Below, piece by piece: positions 37,730-43,993 of a stretch of 43,993 nucleotides of DNA (positions within the stretch are counted from its first letter, which is position 1; each line of letters starts with the position of its first letter). The stretch is from Paludibacteraceae bacterium (GTDB lineage Bacteria > Bacteroidota > Bacteroidia > Bacteroidales > Paludibacteraceae), in NCBI GenBank assembly GCA_017546705.1, contig JAFYSB010000003.1:1-43993 (forward strand), given 5' to 3'. Below the pieces are notes generated by a model. That model was not told the origin of the DNA. It saw only the letters and a program-made list of their open reading frames with translations, and did no database searches. A program made the position numbers and the translations under genes.

Positions 37730-38074
37730 CAATTCCACGCCGGGGTGTCTGACATCATTGGCGGAGGGTAGCAGACATATTAAAAAGGCGTTTATTACGC
37801 TTCGTTCTGACGTATTGAAATGTCGCAACCTTCAATCCTGATAAGAACTTAGCAACGGTAGATGTCCTACGGGGTATAGAGTTATCCCTCTTGTGCCAAT
37901 TGTGGTACGTTTTTTGCGTATAAGCCTATGCGCACACGCGTACCTTAACTAGTGATATAGCACGAGAGTATATTTTATATTCGGCGTGGGCTTCGCGTTG
38001 TCGTTTTATCAGGAAAGGCAATGCGACAGCCTCAATACGTGGAACGACAATAGTCGGAATCCACGCTTTTTTTG
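37730..38074 (+). ncRNA. Structured RNA B, about 345 nt (homologue of RNA A)
   Basis: CCACGCCG (37735-37742) pairs with CGGCGTGG (37982-37989), the equivalent of the long-range helix of RNA A but with different bases. TGTCTG (37746-37751) pairs with CAGACA (37772-37777). GCGT (37788-37791) pairs with ACGC (37797-37800). A core with GTAGATG, CCTA and GGGTAT resembles RNA A near 926-945. GGCAATGCGA occurs in both just before the 3' hairpin. The 3' hairpin CGTGGA...TCCACG (about 38038-38067) is followed by seven T residues. The strand CGGCGTGG could pair either with the 5' end or with CCACG of the terminator, an arrangement that could switch termination. The next ATG is 43 nt beyond. Confidence 0.7.
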
Positions 38075-38116
38075 TGTACCTAATTGAATATAAAATAACT
38101 AATAACTTTATAAATT

Positions 38117-38686
38117 ATGAAACTTAAAACTATTATTTTTACAGCGATTGGGCTGTGTTCTTTCTCAACTCTTTCTGTTAATGCTCAGAGTGCAAAACCA
38201 AAAGAGAGTACTGATTCTATCAAAATAGGTTACATTGATAAAGAACTGTTGGTCATGCAACTACCAGATATGCTTTGGGTTCAAGACTCATTGATAAAAG
38301 TTGAGAACAGTTATGCAAGTCTATATCAGCAAATGGAAGCAGAAAGAAGTCGTAAAATAGAAGAGTTAATCAAGACAAAGGATAATTTAACTGAGAATAT
38401 GTTAATGCTTAAGCAAAAAGAAATCAATGATTTGTCTCAAAATATGCAATTCTTAGAAAAAATAGCCATGCAAGATTACCAAACAATACGCCAAAATTTA
38501 GAAGCACCTTTGCATCAAAAGGTAGATTCTGTATTGGAGTTAATAGGTAAGGAGTATAAATTTACTTACATTACAAAAGTTCGTTGGATTGATCCTATGA
38601 CAAATAAACCTATTGAAATCATGGTTCCAGCGGGCGAGAATGTTATGCCCATTGCTCAAAAAAAGTTGGGATTGATAATTCGATAA
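38117..38686 (+). CDS. OmpH/Skp-like periplasmic protein
   Basis: The product has 189 residues with a signal peptide (MKLKTIIFTAIGLCSFSTLSVNAQ). KIGYIDKELLVMQLPDML near 36-53 is the strand-helix start of OmpH/Skp proteins, and a long coiled coil follows (residues about 57-125, VENSYASLYQQMEAERSRKIEELIKTKDNL...). The C-terminal part ITKVRWIDPMTNKPIEIMVPAGENVMPIAQKKLGL closes the body domain. Skp-type proteins hold unfolded outer-membrane proteins in the periplasm; whether this variant does so is inference. It is AT-rich, follows structured RNA B and precedes the MORN/protease gene by 20 bp. Confidence 0.7.
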   Translation: MKLKTIIFTAIGLCSFSTLSVNAQSAKPKESTDSIKIGYIDKELLVMQLPDMLWVQDSLIKVENSYASLYQQMEAERSRKIEELIKTKDNLTENMLMLKQKEINDLSQNMQFLEKIAMQDYQTIRQNLEAPLHQKVDSVLELIGKEYKFTYITKVRWIDPMTNKPIEIMVPAGENVMPIAQKKLGLIIR

Positions 38687-38706
38687 CTAGTTACTTTATC
38701 CGTATT

Positions 38707-40977
38707 ATGAAGAAAATACTATTATTCATGTGTTTACTGCCTATTGTGGTATGTGCACGAACTTTAGAGGAGAAATGGCTTCTCTGTTCTAATGTAAACT
38801 GCCAAATCCTTGATTCTTATTACGAGGATGGTGTGTCCTTTACATGGGATGGCGAAGTGCTAAACAATAAAGCACACGGTCATGGTAAAGCAGTTCGTTA
38901 CATTAACAACGAATTACATTCTACTTTCGTAGGTAACTATGAAAACGGTATTCGTGTTGGAAAAGGAAAACTATCATGGGTAGATGGTCGTGAATTGGAA
39001 TGTGAGTTTATGAATAATCAAGCCACAGGACAAGGAAGACAAACATATCCTAATGGCGATATTTATACAGGACAATTTATCAACTATATTCCTCATGGCA
39101 ATGGTAAGTTAGAGAAAGCCAATGGTGTGGTCATTGAAGGCTCATTTGTTTTGGGTAATATATATACAGGAAAAAGTACAAGCATAACAGGTGCCATAAC
39201 TTATTACTATAAAGGGGGTATTAGCCAAACGCAACAATTTGACAAAACTTCTAATTATAGCCCAGTTATAGGTCAAACTATTACTGAGTTTTTCGATGCA
39301 AGTTGGCAACGCTGTGAAGCGAAAGATGCACTATATTATCGTCGTATAAAATATAAAGCACCAAATATTCCTGATGGAGAAGTAAAAGATTATTATATAG
39401 ACGGTCAACTGCAATCTGTATTTACTCCTATTTATATTGATCATGGAGATAGCGAAAAGGATTTCTTTGAAGGTAAGTTTGTTTCATATTACAAAAATGG
39501 CAACAAACAGAAGGAACATGATTATTACAATAGTCATACCGACGGCAAAGCTATACAATATTACGAAAATGGACAAGTAGAAATTATTGCAGATTTTCTT
39601 AATGGAGTTTTACATGGTGAGTATTACGAATACTATAAAACAGGCAAACTACATAGATATTATCTATTTGAAAACGGAGAGATGGTGGACGGAAAATATG
39701 TTGAATTAGATGAAAATGGTATAGGCTATATTGTCTATAATGAATTTTTTGGAGATCATCCAGAATCTTGGGTAATTAATGGAGGAGATAACACATCTTC
39801 ATTCGGTAGCTATGGAATGAGTGTTACTCTCAACCACCAATCACCAAAATCATGGGTTAAAAGATCTTGTTATATTCCTTTTGATCAATCTCAAGATTAT
39901 ATGATTTCTACTACTGTTAATGCTGCAGCCGGAAATAAAAATGCTCAATATGGTTTAATCTTTGGATTTAAAGATTGGGAAAATTACTATTGTTTTGTTA
40001 TTTCGAATGAAGGAAAATTTGCGGTTTTCGGAAAATATGAAGGTGTTGGACAATGGTTGCGTAATTGGTCATATACGAATGCGATTAATACAACTAAAAA
40101 CAATCTCTTGAAAGTATATAGAATTAATGACCGCTTTACATTCATGATTAATGGTTCGAATGTAGCACAGCTTCCTGCTAAAACATTGAGAGGGAATCAC
40201 TATGGACTGATAGCTTGGACTCCTGGGACATATTCAATAAATTCGTTATCTGTTAATGAGTTCGCGCAATTGTCTCGTCCACAAGATGCTTATCCAACAG
40301 CAAATATTCCAACTGGAAAACAAACTACGCAACCTGCAAATCAAGCAACAGATTGGCTTTGGTCTGGAACTGGCTTCTTTATTAGCGAGAAGGGGTATAT
40401 TGCAACAAACCATCATGTGGTAGATGGAGCAAAACAAATGCAAGTTACTTACAAACAAAATGGTCAAACTAAGACCTATAAAGCAGAAGTTGTTGTTACT
40501 GACCCCACTAATGATTTGGCTATTATTAAAATTGTAGATAATTCATTCGTTGAGTTGCCTAAGATTCCGTATGTATTTACAGCAAAGACAGAAGATGTCG
40601 GTACGAGCGTCTTTGCATTAGGTTATCCTAAAACTCAAAAATTAGGAGAGGAAATTAAATTTACAGACGGAACAATTAGTGCAAAAACTGGTGCGCAAGG
40701 AGATATTCGTTTATACCAAATATCTGTGCCTATCACACATGGTAATAGTGGAGGTCCGCTCTTTGATAAACAAGGTAATCTCGTTGGAATTACCTCTTCG
40801 GGTTGGGACAACGAAGATAATATTAATTATGCAATCAAGTCTATCTATTTGAAGAATCTAATTGAGGTACTGCCTGAGACGATTACCCTGCCCAATAACA
40901 CCTCTATAAGAGACAAATCATTAGTTGATAAGATCAAGGTACTTTCTGACTATGTCCCATTTATCGAAGCAAAGTAA
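38707..40977 (+). CDS. MORN-repeat / laminin-G-like / trypsin-like protease fusion
   Basis: The product has 756 residues with a signal peptide (MKKILLFMCLLPIVVCA). MORN repeats lie at about 50-155 (GEVLNNKAHGHGKAVRYI, GNYENGIRVGKGKLSW, TYPNGDIYTGQF). MORN_2-like repeats at about 225-340 read FVSYYKNGNKQKEHDYYN, IQYYENGQVEIIADFLNGVLHGEYYEYYKTGK. A beta-sandwich of the laminin-G or DUF1080 type spans about 350-520 (YGLIFGFKDWENYYCFVISNEG). A DegP/trypsin-like domain spans about 550-725: GTGFFISEKGYIATNHHVV (His), DPTNDLAIIKI (Asp), THGNSGGPLF (Ser). The catalytic triad is intact. I infer a secreted or periplasmic protease with glycan- or lipid-binding modules. AT-rich, possibly acquired. Confidence 0.85.
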   Translation: MKKILLFMCLLPIVVCARTLEEKWLLCSNVNCQILDSYYEDGVSFTWDGEVLNNKAHGHGKAVRYINNELHSTFVGNYENGIRVGKGKLSWVDGRELECEFMNNQATGQGRQTYPNGDIYTGQFINYIPHGNGKLEKANGVVIEGSFVLGNIYTGKSTSITGAITYYYKGGISQTQQFDKTSNYSPVIGQTITEFFDASWQRCEAKDALYYRRIKYKAPNIPDGEVKDYYIDGQLQSVFTPIYIDHGDSEKDFFEGKFVSYYKNGNKQKEHDYYNSHTDGKAIQYYENGQVEIIADFLNGVLHGEYYEYYKTGKLHRYYLFENGEMVDGKYVELDENGIGYIVYNEFFGDHPESWVINGGDNTSSFGSYGMSVTLNHQSPKSWVKRSCYIPFDQSQDYMISTTVNAAAGNKNAQYGLIFGFKDWENYYCFVISNEGKFAVFGKYEGVGQWLRNWSYTNAINTTKNNLLKVYRINDRFTFMINGSNVAQLPAKTLRGNHYGLIAWTPGTYSINSLSVNEFAQLSRPQDAYPTANIPTGKQTTQPANQATDWLWSGTGFFISEKGYIATNHHVVDGAKQMQVTYKQNGQTKTYKAEVVVTDPTNDLAIIKIVDNSFVELPKIPYVFTAKTEDVGTSVFALGYPKTQKLGEEIKFTDGTISAKTGAQGDIRLYQISVPITHGNSGGPLFDKQGNLVGITSSGWDNEDNINYAIKSIYLKNLIEVLPETITLPNNTSIRDKSLVDKIKVLSDYVPFIEAK

Positions 40978-41029
40978 ATCATTAACACACAATATAAAAC
41001 CATTTATTAACTACTCAAACTTAAACAAA

Positions 41030-41644
41030 ATGAAAACAATTAAATTTTTATTACTCATGTTGGTAGGTGTTACAATGACCTCATGTTGGACTTATCATTC
41101 GGTTACAGTTACTGATATTCCTGAGCAGTATCTTGGTAACAAGTATGATGCTTTAGTCGGGATGTCAAAATCACAAGTGTTAGCAGAGATGTCTGTTCCT
41201 GATCGAACAATGGATGATGGATTAGGCGGAGAAGTTCTTATCTACGAGAAAAAAGAACAAGTTTCTAAAACTACAGGTTATTCTGCTGCCTCTGCTACAA
41301 CTAAGCCAGTAACAAACTATTGGACAGGGCAAACATCTTTGCAAAGTTCAGGATACAATAGCATGCACTCTTCTACAGTTACTCAAGAGAATAAAGAATA
41401 TGTCAATGTTTTTATCAATGCAGATAACATCTGTTATAAAATTGATGCTAATATTGGAGATATTTACGAACCCGCAGTAACACATCAAGAATGTTATAAG
41501 GAACCTAATCCTATTTTATTAGCTATATCAATTCCTTATTCTCTAGTATTGGTAGGTTTACCCCATGCAATTTGGTATGGTGTTCAAAAAGCTAAAATAA
41601 AGAAAGAAGGAAGAATAGTCGTTGATTGTGAAAATCGAAAATAA
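41030..41644 (+). CDS. AT-rich lipoprotein, possible BamE/SmpA-like start
   Basis: The product has 204 residues from the ATG at 41030, which gives a lipoprotein signal (MKTIKFLLLMLVGVTMTSC); an upstream ATG at 40925 overlaps the protease gene and is rejected. YDALVGMSKSQVLAEMSVPDRTMDDGLGGEVLIYEKK has the shape of the short alpha-beta unit of BamE/SmpA lipoproteins (G-x-s-k-x-x-V...G-x-P). A Ser/Thr-rich region follows, then a hydrophobic segment near 170-188 (PILLAISIPYSLVLVGLPHA) and a basic tail. The signal MKTIKFL is the same as in the lipoprotein at 1150. It is the last gene of the cluster behind RNA B. Confidence 0.6.
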   Translation: MKTIKFLLLMLVGVTMTSCWTYHSVTVTDIPEQYLGNKYDALVGMSKSQVLAEMSVPDRTMDDGLGGEVLIYEKKEQVSKTTGYSAASATTKPVTNYWTGQTSLQSSGYNSMHSSTVTQENKEYVNVFINADNICYKIDANIGDIYEPAVTHQECYKEPNPILLAISIPYSLVLVGLPHAIWYGVQKAKIKKEGRIVVDCENRK

Positions 41645-41706
41645 AGAAGGAGAAATAGCAGTTGATTGTGACTAAGTATAACATATTAAATCAATAATTG
41701 TCACTC

Positions 41707-41745
41707 CGCTACCCTTGCGCTACTTTTGCGCAAGGGTAGCGTTTC
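41707..41745 (+). terminator. Terminator of the MORN/protease cluster
   Basis: CGCTACCCTTGCGC (41707-41720) pairs perfectly with GCGCAAGGGTAGCG (41728-41741), then TTT. A 14-bp stem. Confidence 0.9.
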
Positions 41746-41759
41746 ATTTATGGAGACTT

Positions 41760-41814
41760 ATCCTATACCAAAGGTATACTAAGGGTATAGAAAAGGTAGG
41801 TAAATCATCGGTAC
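41760..41814 (+). repeat. Array F: 11-bp units with GGTATA core
   Basis: Units start at 41760, 41771, 41782, 41793 and 41804. The first ends TATACCA; the second and third read AAGGTATA-CT-A and AGGGTATA-GA-A; the last two are degenerate. Array D has the same second and third units except for the dinucleotides (GC and CG). Confidence 0.75.
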
Positions 41815-42110
41815 AAAAACACTAAAACGCTGAGTATTCAGTACCACTATAATATGCAGAGGTGTAAAGAAAACGGAAAGGTGAAAACACAAAGCCACCG
41901 CTATGATACAACTAGGCAATAGATATGCTACAGTGGTCGCGAAGTGGTCACGTAGCCTACAGAGAACTTGAAAGCCACCGAAAGCCCAAGGGAAGTTCTA
42001 ATTTAGTTCTATGTATTGCGCTTAATCTTAAGAGTGGGGACTCTTCGGGCGCAATACTCGGAGTGCGTTCCGTCGCACTCCTTCACCCAAAACATACCAG
42101 CAAAATATTA
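41815..42110. other. Gene-free segment with a chain of five hairpins
   Basis: Hairpins are GCTAC(A)GTG 41927-41935 with CACGTAGC 41949-41956; AGAACTT 41963-41969 with 41993-41999; TATTGCGC 42014-42021 with 42049-42056, enclosing AAGAGT 42030-42035 with ACTCTT 42040-42045; and GGAGTGCG 42060-42067 with CGCACTCC 42074-42081. An open frame of 81 codons runs through it but follows the hairpins and looks non-coding. No promoter box was found, so the strand is unknown. Confidence 0.5.
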
Positions 42111-42145
42111 AAACCGCCCCTCTGCGATGCAGGGAGGCGGTTTTT
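42111..42145 (-). terminator. Terminator of rpoC
   Basis: AAACCGCCCCTCTGC (42111-42125), loop GAT, GCAGGGAGGCGGTTT. On the minus strand the hairpin is followed by T residues. It is nearly symmetric and could act in both directions. Confidence 0.85.
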
Positions 42146-42166
42146 GAATATCATCTTAGTGCGAGA

Positions 42167-43993
42167 TTAGAATTCGTTGAGTTCCTCTTGGCGGAGTTGT
42201 GCTTCAGCAGCAGCTGCTGCACGTGCTGCTTGGATGGCAGCATACTCCTCAGCGTTGTGTACGCTGATGTGTTGGAAGTCACGAAGACCAGTACCAGCAG
42301 GAATCAAGTTACCGCAGATAACGTTCTCCTTCATACCATCGAGGTAGTCCACCTTGCCTTGGATAGCTGCTTCGTTGAGTACCTTGGTGGTCTCTTGGAA
42401 GGACGCTGCTGACATAAAGGACTTGGTAGCAAGCGCAGCACGAGTGATACCTTGGAGCACTTGGCTTGCAGTAGCACACATTGCATCACGAGCAACCACG
42501 AGCTTCTTATCCTTACGACGGAGAGAAGAGTTCTCATCGTGGAGGCGACGTGAGGTAACGATTTGACCTGCTTTCAAGGTCTCGCTGTCGCCAGCATCAG
42601 TTACCACTTTCTTACCCCATATACGATCGTTCTCCTCCAAGAAGTCGATCTTATCTACGATTTGTTTCTCGAGGTAGCGTGTATCACCACCATCTTGAAT
42701 CTCAACCTTACGCATCATTTGGCGAACGATGATCTCGAAGTGCTTATCGTTGATCTCCACACCTTGCATACGGTAAACTGATTGTGCCTCGTTGACGATA
42801 TAATCTTGTACCGCGGTAGGACCTTGGATAGCCAAGATATCGTCTGGAGTGATAGCACCGTCAGAGAGTGCTACACCAGCGCGTACATAATCGCCCTCCT
42901 GTACGAGGATTTGCTTACCAAGTGGTACGAGGTAAGACTTAACCTCACCCAACTTAGAGGTGATAGTAAGCTCACGGTTACCACGTTTGATACGTCCGAA
43001 GGTTACCTCACCATCGATCTCGGCAACGATAGCAGGGTTAGATGGGTTGCGTGCCTCGAAGAGCTCAGTAACACGTGGGAGACCACCGGTGATATCGCCT
43101 GCAGTACCGAAGGAACGTGTTTGAGTAAAGAGCGAATCACCCACTTTCACCTCAGCACCATCCTCGTGAACGAGCAATGCCTTCACTGGGAGGTTGTAGG
43201 TACGCAAGATATTACCCTCAGCATCCACGATGTGAGCAGATGGCATCTTGGTCTTATCCTTGGTCTCGGTAATAGTAACCTCTTTCTTACCTGTTTGGTC
43301 ATCAATCTCGGTCTTAGCGGTAACATTTTCAATAACATCTTCGTATTGGAGGCGACCGGCTTGCTCGATAATCAATGCTGCCTTATATGGATCCCATTCG
43401 CAAACTTGTTGACCCTTCTCGTAAGACTCGCCTGGAGTGATGAAGAGTTTAGAAGCGTAAGGGATATTGAAGGTTGTCAATACAACGCCTGTGTTCTCGT
43501 CTACGAGGCGCATCTCGTTCAGACGGCTAACCACGATAACCTCACCCGCTTCGGTGGTGATAGTACGCAGGTCGTCGATCTCGATACGACCCTTAGCAGG
43601 GATAGCATAGGTATTTTGAGTAGCTGCGTTACCAGCGACACCACCAGAGTGGAAAGTACGAAGTGTAAGCTGTGTACCAGGCTCACCGATGGCTTGTGCA
43701 GCGATCACACCAACAGCCTCACCCTTTTGAACCATCTTACGGGTAGCAAGGTTGCGACCGTAGCACTTAGCGCAGACACCGTGCTTAGCCTCGCAAGTGA
43801 GCACTGAGCGGATCTCTACTGCCTCAATACCAGCAGCTTCGATAGCCTCGCAAGCTGCCTCGCGAATCTCCTCGCCAGAAGCTACGATGAGGTTACCCTC
43901 GAGGTCATAGATATCGTGAACGCTGACACGACCCAAGATACGTTGGGTGAGTGTAGCAACTACTACGTCGTTTTGTTTTACCGCACGAGCAGT
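42167..43993 (-). CDS. rpoC: RNA polymerase beta' subunit, C-terminal part (cut by the window edge)
   Basis: The frame is open from the window end at 43993 to the stop at 42167, about 608 residues of a protein usually above 1400. CEAKHGVCAKCYGRNLATRKMVQKGEAVGVIAAQAIGEPGTQLTLRTFHSGGVAG is the second zinc site and the start of the conserved trigger-loop region. Bacteroidota-type inserted sandwich modules follow (RIEIDDLRTI; DYVRAGVALSDG), then VYRMQGVEINDKHFEIIVRQMMRKVEI and RAALATKSFMSAASFQETTKVLNEAAI...GLKENVICGNLIPAGTG-like sequence near the end. The tail is Ala/Glu-rich. Codon use indicates high expression. It is the last gene of its operon, as a strong terminator follows. Confidence 0.97.
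   Translation of the reverse strand, partial: TARAVKQNDVVVATLTQRILGRVSVHDIYDLEGNLIVASGEEIREAACEAIEAAGIEAVEIRSVLTCEAKHGVCAKCYGRNLATRKMVQKGEAVGVIAAQAIGEPGTQLTLRTFHSGGVAGNAATQNTYAIPAKGRIEIDDLRTITTEAGEVIVVSRLNEMRLVDENTGVVLTTFNIPYASKLFITPGESYEKGQQVCEWDPYKAALIIEQAGRLQYEDVIENVTAKTEIDDQTGKKEVTITETKDKTKMPSAHIVDAEGNILRTYNLPVKALLVHEDGAEVKVGDSLFTQTRSFGTAGDITGGLPRVTELFEARNPSNPAIVAEIDGEVTFGRIKRGNRELTITSKLGEVKSYLVPLGKQILVQEGDYVRAGVALSDGAITPDDILAIQGPTAVQDYIVNEAQSVYRMQGVEINDKHFEIIVRQMMRKVEIQDGGDTRYLEKQIVDKIDFLEENDRIWGKKVVTDAGDSETLKAGQIVTSRRLHDENSSLRRKDKKLVVARDAMCATASQVLQGITRAALATKSFMSAASFQETTKVLNEAAIQGKVDYLDGMKENVICGNLIPAGTGLRDFQHISVHNAEEYAAIQAARAAAAAEAQLRQEELNEF

Noticed and set aside
41927-42081. Group II intron or integron attC site
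   Set aside because: No domain V consensus, no reverse transcriptase or integrase, and no core-site pairs were found; only serial hairpins can be stated.
41925-42170. 81-codon ORF before rpoC
   Set aside because: It runs through the chain of hairpins and the rpoC terminator, has no promoter, and its composition follows the inverted repeats.
42782-43807. 341-codon plus-strand open frame opposite rpoC
   Set aside because: Antisense shadow of rpoC; no signal, motif or promoter.

Overview
ORGANISM. The window reads as chromosomal DNA of a Bacteroidota bacterium, most likely Bacteroidales. Most transcription units start from the phylum's -7 element (TAnnTTTG, usually TACCTTTG). Shine-Dalgarno sequences are absent before nearly all genes. 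The gene content fits: Rnf complex led by rseC, DUF4294 and DUF6452 proteins, a Bacteroidota-type transketolase and HtpG, and a tmRNA whose tag ends in ALAA. No prophage, insertion sequence or CRISPR array is visible. LAYOUT. Position 1-118 holds the first 39 codons of a glycogen phosphorylase on the minus strand. Next come a repeat-rich spacer, a structured RNA (about 762-1079) and an AT-rich lipoprotein gene. A minus-strand operon (3782 to 1820) carries uridine kinase and two short CHR chromate-transporter proteins. It faces a nucleosidase-like gene, an initiator tRNA, a DUF4294 gene and secG. The minus-strand run 11913-6024 is rseC-rnfBCDGEA, an ion-pumping ferredoxin:NAD oxidoreductase. 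Then follow a small membrane protein with a long leader, an orphan winged-helix protein, a glycosyltransferase, tmRNA (ssrA), a DUF6973 lipoprotein, a secreted nuclease, and an apparent operon (17499-21228) of three envelope proteins plus transketolase. After an AT-rich secreted protein and htpG comes a TetR-TolC-MFP-RND-PII-like efflux operon (25243-32007). priA, three minus-strand envelope genes, a second structured RNA, a three-gene AT-rich cluster with a MORN/protease fusion, and the C-terminal part of rpoC complete the window. WHAT STANDS OUT. The genes are mostly ordinary; the space between them is not. (1) Five-unit, 55-bp arrays with an exact 11-bp period occur at several places in unrelated sequence families. 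Two pairs of distant arrays match unit by unit and differ mainly at a dinucleotide inside the unit. (2) Two related RNAs of about 320-345 nt share a promoter, long-range pairing and a terminator. A core motif of theirs recurs upstream of all four AT-rich accessory loci, always on the strand of the downstream gene. (3) Several families of imperfect inverted repeats fill operon spacers, commonly abut or include stop codons, and have entered coding sequence, twice in priA and once as the signal peptide of a lipoprotein. (4) rnfC, rnfG and rnfE carry near-perfect Shine-Dalgarno sites, unlike the other genes here. All structure and homology statements come from reading the sequence by eye; no search or folding program was run.
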